Made by a program: the position numbers and the translations under genes. The notes beneath the pieces are model-generated. The model had not been told where the DNA came from and ran no database searches. It worked only from the letters and a program-made list of their open reading frames with translations. From assembly GCF_963583255.1 (NCBI RefSeq), contig NC_084803.1, positions 6,252,238 to 6,316,237 on the forward strand: a stretch of 64,000 nucleotides of DNA, read 5' to 3'. Below are positions 21,401 to 33,955 of the stretch, one piece after another. This stretch comes from Pyrus communis. Lineage: Eukaryota; Streptophyta; Magnoliopsida; Rosales; Rosaceae. How positions within the stretch are numbered: position 1 is the first letter of the stretch; every line of letters begins with the position of its first letter.

Positions 21401-24400
21401 ATGGGATGGGGAAACATCTACAAAAGACGCATGAAAGTGTGCACAGTTGCTTTTTTGATTTACCTAGATTACAAGGTAAATTTCATTCATTGCCCTTCAC
21501 TTATAGGCTGCCTATTTATATACAATACCCTTTTAACTTATTTTTCTTATAAATAATTGAAGGTTCTGCAGCAAAGAGAGAAATGGACTAACAAAACTAA
21601 AACAGATGGTTTATGGGAAAATGCTCATAAGCGAAATGCTAAACGTGTTCTCAGTTTGATAGTGGAGTTGGAAGGTTTGTGGGTGAAACTTGGGCAGTAT
21701 CTGTCTACACGGGCAGATGTACTTCCTGAGGCATACATATGCCTTCTCAAGCAATTACAGGACTCTCTTCCTCCTCGTCCTTTGGAAGAGGTTTGTCTTT
21801 ATAGATTTTGAAAGTTATAATATCAATATACAATTATCATCTGCGACGTCATTTGCTAACTGACAATTTCATTTACACAGGTTTGTCAAACTATACAGAA
21901 AGAGTTGGGGAAGTCAATGAATGAGTTGTTCTTAGATTTTGTGGATGTTCCTTTGGCAACAGCATCAGTAAGATTTTTAGACTCTTGGGTCTTGGAAGTA
22001 GAGTGAACAAATATAACCATTTAGCTAAGATTCATTGCTAATGATACTCTGATTCTAGAAAAAAGGTTTATCTAATTGGTTTCCCATCCTAATTTATGCA
22101 GATAGCACAAGTCCACCGTGCCACCCTGCTCAACGGGCGGGAAGTAGTTGTTAAAGTTCAACATGAGGGCATCAAGACAATTATATTGGAGGTTTGTCTT
22201 ACTTGGCTTTTGAGATTCGGGTTATATAAATTAAAAAGGGGTCACTAAATTATTCTCGGACATACTTTTGTTTTGCAGGACTTGAAGAATGCAAAGTCAA
22301 TTGTTGACTGGATAGCATGGGCAGAGCCTCAGTACAATTTTAATCCTATGATGGATGAATGGTGCAAAGAATCTCCCAAAGAACTTGACTTCAATCATGA
22401 AGCTGGTATAATTAACTGTCATCCTTACTTCTAAATTTTGTCTTACTGCTGAAATCTTATACCTTTTCAGTTTGGCAACCTTGATGACTATTTGTATTAC
22501 AGGTTTGTTCATTGTGTCTACTTTATTGATTTTGTTTATGCACTCTCTGTTTCTGTAGAGAACACCAGAACAGTGGCTAAAAATCTTGGCTGTGATACCA
22601 AATGTGATGATAACACACATGCCGATCGAGTGGATGTCTTGATTCCAGAGGTTATACAGGTACTATCTGTTCCTTTCTTCTAATATATATGACTTTGCAG
22701 GCACAATTTCACTTAACTAAGAGTAATATGAGTATTTGTTCATATAAAAATCTAAAGATGACGTATGGTGGAATATACTGGGGTTAGTGATATTAACAAA
22801 AAAAAGTGGCTTTAGTGAGTAAAAACTGAAAACGGAGGTATATACGAAAAAGGAGTTAATTCATTTCTTTAACTATAGATTCTGTCTTTCCTGTTTTACA
22901 CGTATTTCTCATTTACCATCCTGCTGCTTTTGTTTAGTCAACAGAGAAAGTCCTCATTTCAGAGTTTATGGATGGTATTCGTATAAATGACATAGAAGCG
23001 CTGGAAGAATTTGGTGTTGACAAACAAAAGGCTGTTGAAGAAATCACACGTGCATATGCCCATCAAATATATGTTGATGGTTTTTTTAATGGAGACCCTC
23101 ATCCTGGTATCCCTCTTCCCACCCCATCCGTTTTTATTATTTTTCACCTATTTTTTGTTTAGAACAGGTGAATTCATGACTCAACAAGTTTGTGAGGTAT
23201 TACATGGTTTACTAATCCTTGAGTTTTTTTGCAGGAAACTTTCTTGTGAGCAAGGAACCTCCATATCGTCCTATTTTGCTTGATTTTGGGCTTACAAAGA
23301 AATTATCAAGCTCTTTTAAAAAAGCACTTGCAAAGATGTTCTTGGCATCTACCGAGGTATGTACAAACTGTTATCAATATTTTTTCTTGAAAAACAAACT
23401 GTTATTAGTTTTGATATCATATGGTTACTTGATGTTAAAAATTTTTGGTGAGTAGGCTCAATGATTGAAAAGATTGACCTTGGAGTATCCTAAGGTTTCA
23501 GAGCCCTTATGAATTGCTCTCCATGGAATGCAACGACTAGTAGTGCTATGTAAAATTTTACTTTCTTGCCCTTCCGTTTAGATGTTGAGGATCATCTTTG
23601 TCAAGCAAATAAGAGCACTGTAATGAGTAATAGCAATGCTTTTTTAAGTGATGACGGTAATATTGTTTGTCAGACTAAATGAAGTGTACTGTAATTGTAA
23701 ACAGGGAACAATCTGCATTCACTTAAATTAATTGACAGTACTTCTTTGATTATTACATTGCAATGCTTTGTCACAGGGGGACCATGTTGCTCTATTGTCT
23801 GCTTTTGCAGAAATGGGACTTAAGTTGCGCCTTGATATTCCAGAGCAGGCAATGGAAATAACAAGTGTATTATTCCGAAGTACAACACCTGCCAAAGAGT
23901 CTCATGTAAGTAGTGTGTATGTTTATCCACTCTGGACTGGTTAGATTGGTTCTATGTTTCCAACGACAGAAGTTCTATTCTATTCAGTTTGTCTTCCTAT
24001 CCTATTTGTTTAGTATCAATTTAAAAAATCCTGTTCAGTTTATTAGCTTATGATCTTCCTTAGGAAACAATGAAATCTTTGGCGGATCAAAGAGCAAAAA
24101 ACATGAAGGTTATACAGGACAAGATGCAACTTAACCAGAAGGAGGCTAAACGCTTTAATCCTGTAAGTTCATGCATAATGTCCTACCGCTGTGCTTCTCT
24201 GCTATGTTTATTGACTAATTTCATCTATGCTAAAGTAAGAATTCCTTTATCAGGTAGATGCATTCCCTGGTGATATTGTAATCTTTTCACGAGTTCTCAA
24301 TCTTCTCAGAGGTCTGTATATGGAGTTTTTCTCTGCTGTTTGTGTGTTAAATAATTATAACTTTTTAATTTTGCATTTGACTTGGACGTAGGGCTTTCTT

Positions 24401-27343
24401 CCACAATGAATGTCCGGATTGTTTATCAAGAGATCATGAGACCATTTGCTGAATCCGTTCTACAAGGGTAAGTGTATGCTGAATATTGTGTTGCATTGGT
24501 TTGTTGTCATATCTGGTTCTTTTCTGATCGGCCCAAAATTTACAGAAACATTAGTAGGGGACCAATGGAAAATGATCACTGGGTCTATGACACACCTGCC
24601 CACTCTAATGTGGAGGCCAAGCTGAGGCAACTCCTAGTTGAGCTGGGGAATAACAATAAAATACTTGGAGTCCAGGTGTGCACCAATATATCTGTTGATA
24701 TAATGCCATGAAAATTTGAATAGTCCTTTTCCATTTATGTACATTGTTTAATAAAGCTTGACATTGTATGATCTTTCTGCTCTCTCTTATATTCCAGTGC
24801 AAGTTTCACTTCGTGACAATTGTGTTGCGTGTTCTATGAATGCTGATCTTTTCTTGTTAAAGCTTTATGATAATAGATCAAAGAGCTAGATCGCTAGATG
24901 CCCTTGGAATTGTTTATTTATTTTTACCTCTGTTTTTGTATTGAATGAAGTACAAAACAGTTGTTTCATATTATTATTACTTCTTTTGTACTACAAAAAA
25001 ATTGATTGTTTGTTTTTAAACTTGACTATTTTTCTTTTCGAATTATAGTTTAATCAAGCTTTCATGATTTTGAATTAAGGTATGTGCCTACAAAGACGGG
25101 GAAGTTATTATTGACACTGCTGCTGGAGTGCTTGGTAGATATGACCCTCATCCAGTTCAGCCCGACAGCCTTTTCCCAGTTTTTTCTGTTACAAAGGGTA
25201 TAACGGCTGGAATGTTACATTGGCTGGTAGACACTGGGTGAGTATTAGTATGTTTCCATGTTGTCAATTCTATTTCCATGTTTCTTTTGCTGTATAAAAT
25301 ATGTGCCTGAGGCATTTGGGCATGTTATACGGTTTTACCTGATTTAGAATAAGGTCGTTTCTATTTTTGCGTCTTCATAGCTTGTAGCTTGTATCTCATT
25401 GTGTTAGGTGGCCTGGGATCCCATTCCATTCTGCACAACAGGGGAATCAATCTTGGTATAAAAACTTCCATAATGTGATCCATACGGAGAAATAATTGAT
25501 ATTTTAGGCATTACCTGCATGGCTTCAGGAGTAGTTTGACAAAATAACTGCCATGTATGTTACTTTTAACTATAATGACTTGACGAGGGATTTATAATGT
25601 CTCTTTATGCATTATGTTGGTAAGTACGGTAAATTGTTTTAACTTTTCCGCCCTTTCAGAAAATTGAACCTCAAGGAAGATGTAGCAAATATATGGCCAG
25701 AATTTGGATCATGTGGAAAACATAACATAAAGGTATATACTTTGTGATTCAATTTCTGATATTCTTAATCCAATATCCACTAAAGCTATAAGTTTTGTTT
25801 GTACTTTCCTTTGATTTTCAGGTCCATCATGTCCTTAACCATACCTCTGGACTGCACAATGCCGTGGCAGACCTCATAGAAAACCCTTTGCTTATCTCAG
25901 ACTGGGAGGAGTGTTTAAACCGCGTTGCCCTTTCAGAACCTGAGACTGAACCTGGCCAGGAGCAGCTGTATCACTACCTAACTTTTGGTTGGATATGCGG
26001 TGGAATCATTGAGGTACAGTTGCCTACTATTCAGAACAATTTTTAACATCTATTATTTTCATTACTTTTTAGTATTTCTTGGAATCATTGTTTGTATGAA
26101 CGTGAATCTCATGTTCAATGCTTGCTTTGACCATTTTTCTAATTATCTGTTTGGGTGGGACAGCATGCATCGAAGAGGAAATTCAAGGAGATTCTTGAAG
26201 AAGCATTTGTTCGTTCCCTCCAAATAGAAGGGGAGTTTTATATCGGAATACCTCCAGGCAAGTATACTATGTTTTTGCTTCATTAAACGTATGAATACAT
26301 GTCATGACTCTGCAATTGCACTTCTTTCTTTGAGTTGATATACTATTTTGCTTTCTGTTGCTTTCAGTCAATATGGAAGTATTGGTTCAGTAATTTGTCA
26401 GGATGTATTCTGGTAACAGTGAACCTGGGATTTCATTTTTTAATTACCATGCCTTTTTGCTCTTCTCCTAGGTGTGGAATCTCGACTTGCAACCCTTACA
26501 CCTGATACAGGAGACCTGAAGAAGCTTTCAGGAATTAGGGGCCGTCCTGATATGCCCTCCACTTTCCAGCCAGAGCAATTCGCAACTGCATTGCCCGTTC
26601 TATTTAACATGCTAAACGTTCGTCGTGCCATGATACCTGCAGCTAATGGACATTTCTCAGCCCGTGCACTTGCACGTTACTATGCAGCCTTAGTTGATGG
26701 CGGTGTTGTTCCACCGCCTCACTCCTCTTCCTCTAAGCCAGCTCTTGGTAGCCACCCTCAGATTCCCAAATTTCCTGCTCAACCGTCACCAAAACAGCAG
26801 AAAGGTAACAGAAGCAAGAAGATAGCTGCTGCTTTTAGGAATATGAGAACTAATACGTATGAGAAGACTACACAAGATAGCAAGGACCACGACATTGGTA
26901 GTCACAGTAGAAACACGAGCAGCGACAGTAACACTTGCAACGCAAGTGACACCGTGCTGGATGAGGTCGTTGTGAATCCTAATCCTCAAAAGGACGGCGC
27001 TAAGATATTTAGCAACCCCAGAATTCATGATGCTTTCATGGGTGTTGGCGAATATGCAAACTTGGTTAAACCAGATGGGAAATTTGGACTGGGATTTAGA
27101 AGGTATTATTCCCAGGACGGGTCCCTTATTGGCTTTGGCCACTCAGGAATGGGTGGCTCAACTGCTTTCTGTGACATAAAAAATAGGCTCTCCATTGCTG
27201 TAACGTTGAATAAAATGGTGTTTGGTGCAGAGACCGGAAAGATAGTCCACTTCATTTGTTCAGAGTTAAATATTCCGGTGCCGACGGATTATTTGAGATT
27301 CGCAGAAACGGCACCTAGTGATGGAAAACCTCTGATTAATTGA
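21401..27343 (+). CDS. ABC1 atypical kinase fused to class C beta-lactamase-like domain
   Basis: Eighteen coding exons (starts 21401, 21563, 21881, 22102, 22279, 22559, 22938, 23235, 23777, 24064, 24254, 24392, 24546, 25080, 25660, 25822, 26164, 26472) keep frame for 959 residues. Residues 1-25 carry no obvious transit peptide. The ABC1/ADCK/UbiB kinase half shows KLGQ (67-70), nucleotide-binding Lys148 in VVVKVQ, ELDF (195-198), GDPHPGN (288-294) and DFG (309-311). The C-terminal half shows SVTK (533-536), the Ser-x-x-Lys nucleophile motif, then HTSGL (581-585), Y-H-Y (624-626) and HSG (893-895), all class C lactamase/esterase hallmarks. A Ser/Lys/Asn-rich linker (about 748-845) interrupts the lactamase half. 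Layout equals Arabidopsis AT5G24810. ABC1 kinases act in quinone and lipid metabolism of mitochondria or plastids; the substrate of the hydrolase half is unknown. One intron uses a GC donor (26258). The gene looks intact. Confidence 0.92.
26258..26471 (+). other. GC-AG intron in the ABC1-lactamase gene
   Basis: Frame continuity (IPPG then VESRL) requires splicing from CCTCCAG/GCAAGT to TCCTAG/GTGTGG. The donor is therefore GC inside an otherwise perfect AG/GCAAGT consensus. All 16 other introns of the coding region fit GT-AG. Confidence 0.8.
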
Positions 27344-29459
27344 GGCTGGTAATTAAGCCATTTTACCCTTCATTATCATTACAAACTTGAACCCCAGAAG
27401 AATATGGTATTTACCCCAGATGAACGAGTGTATATAGTTACAGTGATTTTAATTTATACAGCACATATATTAAAAGTGAAAATTTGAGCACACTTGAAAT
27501 GCTTAGGGTATTGGGTTTCATCCCCATGTGTCTCGGGATTGAAACTCTCTCATCTATTAAATTATTGTAATAGCTTTGAACTCTCTCTCTCTCTCATCTT
27601 GATAATAAAAAATTTAAAAAAAAAATTTCCTTGCCCATTGATTTTAGCATATTAATACACTCAACTTGAAATTACGGCACAATGAGAAATTCTGTCGTAT
27701 ACAAATGTCTGTATCTCTATTATTTTGTTGTACATTACCAGTGATGCGTAAGAATTATTTTATTTATCATGAGAATTTTGAAGCTGGCCTTATAACGGTA
27801 ATACATAAGAATTTTTTTATTTATCGTGAGGGTTTAGAAGTTGGCCCTACAACAAGAGAGGTGGACACATAATGTACAAAATTTGTGTACTTAAGAATCT
27901 CTCTTGTCTCGTCCAAAACTATTTAGAAGTGATCCAACATATTTCTTTCCCTTCGACAAAAAAAAAAAAAAACATATTTCTTTCCCTTGTACATTATTCT
28001 TTCCCTTACACATTATTTCTTGTATCTCTCCCATAACATTTTACTTAATTGGTGACACCTAAGAATTTTATTTGTTTATAAAATTCGACGTATAATAAGA
28101 GAGATAAACACATAATTGCATATAATATGTAACAGTTAAAAAAATTTCTTGTCCAAATTTAAAAGCTGGACCATCCAAAATATATATATTTTTTTTCTCC
28201 AATGCATATTATTTCTTGAATGAACTTGCATCCACGTGAAAGATTAGATTAGGAGGAAAGTTTAAATTAGTGTGTTATAAATCCCACGTGAGATGGTGGG
28301 CAGTGCATGCATTAGACAGAGAACATTATTTAATTTAATTGGAAAAATTAAGTGAATAAATTAATGTTGCAAATACGAATATAAAACTGCAAAACGCGGT
28401 TTCTGGCATTATAGGTGGAAGGAAAAAAAAAAAGCAAATCCTCTCTGAACCTACGCCACCGGAGTCTAGGAATCAAATTATTGTAGCCTTTAAAAATTGA
28501 TTTCTAAGCTCCGTTGTCTCTTCAGAAACAGAAGGGATCTGCTTCTGACAAAAGAAAATCATCTCTACAATATCACTAAATCTGATTTTTTTTTAATTTT
28601 TTAATTTTTTTAGTTTTTTGTATCTTTAAGCATGAGTGTTTTAAATTATCTCCAATGGTTCATTTAAAAAAGAAACATTATCAATGCCCTCCATGACTTC
28701 CTGCTTCAAGTGCTATATTATTTCCTTTTTCTGGTTTCTAGATGGCCACTAGATAACCACCATTTAATAGATTTAGAAGCACTTCTAGTATTTTTTCAGA
28801 ATTCATTTGAGTTTTTAAATTTTATTAAGAATTAATTCTAAAAATATTTTCAATAAAATCATTTTGAATCATTTTAAAAACACTTTTAAACAAACCCGTA
28901 TACTATTTCATCTCAAAGTTGAAGTTAGATGTGATACCGGTACCATAGATATATAAAAATGGCTTTTTGTGTCCTTTTTCACTTAAAAATAAAAATAAAT
29001 AAATAAAAAAAGATACGGACTACGGAGGGGAAGATAATTGGCATTCATCTTAAATTAAAGTCCAAGCAAATATGTCAAAACTTATTTGACATGCTTGGTT
29101 TTTCATAGCAAGTAATTTTTTTTTTTTTTTTTTTTCCTCGAATTCATAGCAAGTATTGTAATCATATTAAACTCAAGTGTCTTTTAAAATACAACTAATT
29201 TGTTTTAATCCGAATTTATTTTTCTGACCAGTAATTTATTTTCTTCCGAGTGTTGCTGATTAAACCGACCAACCCTAAAACAAATATGACAGCATCCTTT
29301 GTGTATTGCACCAGTTCCAATTAAAAATTCATATTCAATGCCAATTGCCAGCTTCTTAAGAATCTTAAAGACTTATCAAATAATAATTATCATAATTAAT
29401 GTTGGAGTGGCACTCGTGTAATTCACCCAAAAAACCGGGCATTTCGTCATGACAAACAC
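27344..29459. other. Intergenic DNA between the ABC1-lactamase and CML genes
   Basis: The 3' UTR of the ABC1-lactamase gene probably ends near 27600; AATAAAAAATTT at about 27603 could be its poly(A) signal. The remainder is AT-rich with poly-A and poly-T runs at 27960, 28420 and 29110. No gene or clear element is recognised. Confidence 0.5.
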
Positions 29460-29467
29460 TATATAAA
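29460..29467 (+). promoter_or_regulatory. TATA box of the CML gene
   Basis: TATATAAA lies 98 bp upstream of the start codon at 29558, which leaves a leader of about 65 nucleotides. Confidence 0.65.
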
Positions 29468-29557
29468 CTGTACTCACTTTTGAAGGAAATCACACACATT
29501 TCACATATTTCTCCATATTTTCTGCACACTTGATTAGGCTTTCTGTGCAGTGGCATT

Positions 29558-30127
29558 ATGGGAATTACAGGAGTTTGCTTTAGATTACTTGGTGACTTGG
29601 TTCAAGCCATTGGAGGAGTCCCATCAAGTTCAACAAGCAAAGGAGCTCACATTGTTCATGAAGATCAACGTGACCAATATTCCAAATGCAAACCACAAAA
29701 TATTGCAACCAAAGTTGATGAGTCCATGGCAAGGGCACTGATCACAGTGTTTGGGATGGAAACAAATGGAAGAATCAAGAAGGAAAAGGCGCGGCTTGTC
29801 GTGGAGAATCTTGGACTAATACGTAATGAGGAAGACCAGACGGGTTTCGATTTGCCAGGGGATGATCATGAAGTGCCAGTGGAGGAGGTCCTTGGTGGAT
29901 TGGAGGATAATGAGTCCGAGCGCAACGAGCTCCTGCGCGAAGCATTCAAGATTTTCGACGAGGATGGCAATGGATTCATAGAGGCTGTGGAGTTGAAAAG
30001 GGTTTTGGAAGGCTTGGGTTTGGGGAGTGGGTGGGAGATGGACCAGGTTGAGAAGATGGTGAAGGTTGTGGATTTGAATATGGATGGGAAGGTTGATTTT
30101 CGAGAGTTTGAGTTAATGATGGGGTAA
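29558..30127 (+). CDS. Calmodulin-like EF-hand protein (CML45/46-like)
   Basis: Intronless frame of 189 residues. Two canonical C-terminal EF-hand loops are visible: DEDGNGFIEAVE (134-145) and DLNMDGKVDFRE (172-183), each with Asp at position 1, Gly at 6 and Glu at 12, so both should bind calcium. The N-terminal half (1-120) has no EF loop. It starts with an amphipathic stretch (GVCFRLLGDLVQAIGG) and is acidic near 90-120. The single pair of C-terminal hands behind a divergent N-terminus is the CML45/CML46 pattern. The family acts as a calcium sensor, often in stress and defence signalling; the target is unknown. The ATG at 29558 is the first after the TATA box. Confidence 0.88.
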   Translation: MGITGVCFRLLGDLVQAIGGVPSSSTSKGAHIVHEDQRDQYSKCKPQNIATKVDESMARALITVFGMETNGRIKKEKARLVVENLGLIRNEEDQTGFDLPGDDHEVPVEEVLGGLEDNESERNELLREAFKIFDEDGNGFIEAVELKRVLEGLGLGSGWEMDQVEKMVKVVDLNMDGKVDFREFELMMG

Positions 30128-31375
30128 TTAAAATGTCATTAGCTTATTGATTAAGATCAAGATGCTTATCTTTTATTTTCTTCAAACAATATGTTGCCCT
30201 AATTGTAAATTCAATGGGCTCATAAAATTTTTTTCACCATCCAATTTTTGTTGTTTCTTCTTTTCATTTATCTTAAACTCAATTATTCAACCTCGACGGA
30301 GAAATCATTTTTTTGCTTAACAAAGACATGAAGAAAGATGTCTAATCACTAACATTACAAGTCCTTACGCGATTAGATAATCTCTTATAATACAATTATG
30401 TAAACAAATTACAATTACGATAACGTGGAGTGTGATTAACAGTGATGATAGAACACTATATAATGAATTAAAAATATTAAATTATCCATAAATCATAGTT
30501 GCAACTTTGCACCTTCCCTTAGTGCAGGCACACCCAAATAAAAGAGAGTAAATTGTCTGACATTTTGTAAATTATATTAAACTTACATCAGTTGGACTAC
30601 TTAATTAAGTCAGCACTACCAAATATGGGGCCAGATGCAGGAATAATAAAAACAAGTTTGTGCATGCGATCCATTTCCAACCACTGATCAAATTTGGGAT
30701 CAAACGCCCAAATAATATAAACAAGGTTCATTTTTTATTAATGATCAAATGTGGATGATAGGATGATCTGCGATAAAATATCATCACAATTCATGGACGA
30801 TTAGCATACTCGAATATAAAATCTTTGACATTAAGTCCAGTGCACGTGCAACCCTGATGTGTCTACTTTTCTAACTAGGGAGATGACAAGCATATGTGGA
30901 TGGATCCAAACGTTTCAACTGCAAAACGCGGTTTCTGCTTTTCATGTGCACTTCTTCAAGTAAAAGCATTTTTCCTTAATTGTATAACACAGTTGGCAGC
31001 ATGATCTTCCTTCTTTGCAACCTCAATTATTATACATAAACAAAAAGAAAGAAGAATCTGTTGACTTATGGAGTGTGCAAGTCGAAATAAAAAATAATTG
31101 AAAATTCTAGAATGCACCGATGCATGAGATGCGTCGGTGTAATGGATGGCTACATTTGCGTGTTTCAATTAAAACATTCCAGTTTCTTCAATAAACTGCG
31201 ACATTTTACATGAGAAATACGAGTCTAGTACAAGCTAGAAAACCATAAAAAAGAAAGAAGAAAAATACCAAGAAAAGGAGACACTTCTAAGAACTACTTA
31301 GAGATCTGCCTAAAGCATATTATAAGACATATTCGATCTAACTGACAGGGTTACAGGCATCACAATCGTTTTATT
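30128..31375. other. Intergenic, AT-rich
   Basis: This stretch lies between the 3' ends of the convergent CML (plus) and bZIP9 (minus) genes. GCAAAACGCGGTTTCTG at 30920 also occurs at 28390, hinting at a small dispersed repeat. No gene is recognised. Confidence 0.45.
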
Positions 31376-33955
31376 TTATGACCACAAATCCGAGACACAG
31401 CTAACAGTATCGCTCATCATCCGATTACTCAGATTGCTATTCGCCATACCAGCATTTCCGAGTCCAAAGCTTGCATTCTGTCCGGAGACTGCAATTCCAG
31501 CATACGGAGCATCCTCTCCATGGATGGTAATAGTCGGTGAGACATGTGCTGCTACCCCGCGCAAATTTTGAGGGTTGAGCGGTTGCGTGCCTAGATGACC
31601 TTGAAGAATTTGATTGAAAGTAGAGGTCATTGAGCCCCGAGCAACCATATCTTCAGCTAGCTTCACCTAAAATGAAATCACCGCTCCTTAGTGACAAAAT
31701 TCCTTGACATTTTACTACTGTCATATGGAAATTCTTTAAATACACATACAAACACATGGTTTAGTACTTTTTTATCAGTTTGTTTTAATAAAATATAGTA
31801 TTCGTTAATCGCTAATTGACATGTTTTTAAAACTGTTTTGTCATTGTTTCGCTGTATATCCACTACTTCACTCACTTGCAAGCACAAGGCAAATCAGAGG
31901 TTCTGTTCTACAGATTTTCCACCCTCTTTAAACCCTATATGTTTGCTTGTTTTAAAGATTTTTCACCGTCACGATTGCTTTGCCTAATGTTTTGACATTC
32001 CGTACTTAAGCACTCTTGGTGTTATTTTATACCTTGGCTCTCAAAGCTTCCACATCCGATTTCATTACTCTATTGTTTGTATCAGCATCGCGGAACTGTT
32101 GAAAAGCATCCGTTAGCTGCCTATGTAAGGTTGAATTTTCTCCTCTCAGTTGTTCAACCTGAAATAAAGCCATAAATCAAACTTCTGCATCAGAATAACT
32201 TCAACTATTCGATGTATAATCACAAACTTCACATGGAAAACAAATTAATTACTGGTCAATACACTCTAAATTTTGTTCTGGTAAAGATTCCACCAAAAAT
32301 ATATGATACCTGCAACTCGAGATCCGCAAGATGTGCTTGCTTTCGTCTTCTTGATCGCCTAGCAGACTCCCTGTTCGAGACCTTCCTGCAAGTTAATGAC
32401 AAAGGTAATGCAGTATTGGATCAATTCCATATTTAAAAAGAATGGAAACAGAGAGAGAAAATATTAAAGGGAAGCGGTTTTCCGCACACCCTTGTTCTCA
32501 CTGCACACCTCTCTTTATTTCAGTCCATTGGCCTTCGAATATTCAATCCAAAGGACAGAAAAAAAGGATGGTGCGCAAAAGGAGAAAAGGTATGCGGAAA
32601 TTATTTCCCATATATAATACCTTCTAATGCGTTTGATGTCGAGGGGTTCTGTGCCGTCTCCACACGGACTAACTTCTATCTCGAAATCATCCTCATCCGA
32701 TTGTTCTCCGGAGGAACCACTGTAGGCTCCTCTTGTTTGGTTATCTCCTCCAATCGGTTTAGCAGCCGATGTTGGACTGCCCACTGAAAAACCATATATC
32801 AAAACTCACTAAATCACACAACAAGCAACAGATGGCGCCCGAAACACAAACAGAGCACGCAGAAAAAGCGATGAAAACACACATAAGCAAGTGTAAAGGT
32901 GCAAGCTTGATATGTTTTTTCCGAAAGCATACCACAAATCGATGACTGGGAATCCATGGCTGCTGAGATGCAGGAGTTTTTTGGAGTGAGATTTTGAGTG
33001 CAGAGTAGGGTTTCTGTCAGTTGACTGCTTGAAAAACCATTCATTATATCCTGCATTCATGGAATATATAAAAACACTTGGTAAATATTGTTCTTGGAGC
33101 TAGACAGCAACATTTAACACTTCAGTTTATATACTTGTCTTGTAATGGCTGTTAATGAATTATTTATATAACAATGCCACACTTCATTTTATACACTTGT
33201 CTTATACAGTATGTGTGTCGGTTTTCAGCGTCTAAATAAATTTGAGTATTAGCTTAACCATAAAAATCATTTCGTTACGAAAATAAATCCATAACTTTCC
33301 TAAAAGAAAAATCTATAGGATTTAGAATTCTGTGTGTTTCTACAACAATTGACATGAGCCTCCCCATCATCAATGACTTGTTAAAGTGGGAACCTATCAA
33401 GCATGATGTGACTGGCTTGCTAACAGCCATACGTGTTTTGAATTAAGTATGATTAATTACCCAAGAAATAACTAATTAACTAATTAATCAATATACCATC
33501 ACCTTTTTCTTAAAATAAACATAAAATTCTTAAGCAAAATTCATTTTCCAACCCCACAACGACGACGTTTTGGTCAAAATATTAAAACCAAACACATAAT
33601 ACAACATGTCAAATTGCATCGGATGACGTGGGACTGGACCCCGGTGTCCGAAAGTCCCGTAAAGTGAGAGAGTGTGACTAACCCGATTTTGGAAAGCGAA
33701 GCTGTGGTCGCCGGCGCAGACGTCGCCGAAAAATACATCCGTATCGGCGGAACTCCGGTCTCTGGCCCGAAGTTCGCCGAATTTTTCATCGCCGTGCCCT
33801 TGCGTATCGGCGGCCTCCTGACCGATCATGGGCTTCTCCAGTAAGTACTCCAGGGCCTCGCCAAGACAAACCTCCGACGGGCTCCGCTTCAATTCGAGGG
33901 GGGACGAGGCTGTTTGGGAGTATACCTCCACGTGGTAACGGGGCTTTTGCTCCAT
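31376..33955 (-). CDS. bZIP9: Group C bZIP transcription factor, bZIP9 orthologue
   Basis: Six exons on minus: 33955-33683, 33050-32933, 32783-32621, 32385-32310, 32158-32033 and 31666-31376. All borders are GT-AG and the frame holds for 348 residues. The basic region (about 183-200, [20 protein letters not shown]) has the invariant N189-x7-R197. The zipper heptads fall at L207, L214, L221, A228, A235, M242 and L249. The tail keeps the family signatures [23 protein letters not shown] and the C-terminal VSCVSDLW, which point to bZIP9 (Arabidopsis AT5G24800) rather than bZIP10, 25 or 63. The protein acts in the nucleus. Group C bZIPs pair with group S1 factors and bind ACGT (G-box-type) elements in sugar and amino-acid signalling. 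Its neighbour at 21.4-27.3 kb matches the adjacent Arabidopsis gene. Confidence 0.93.
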
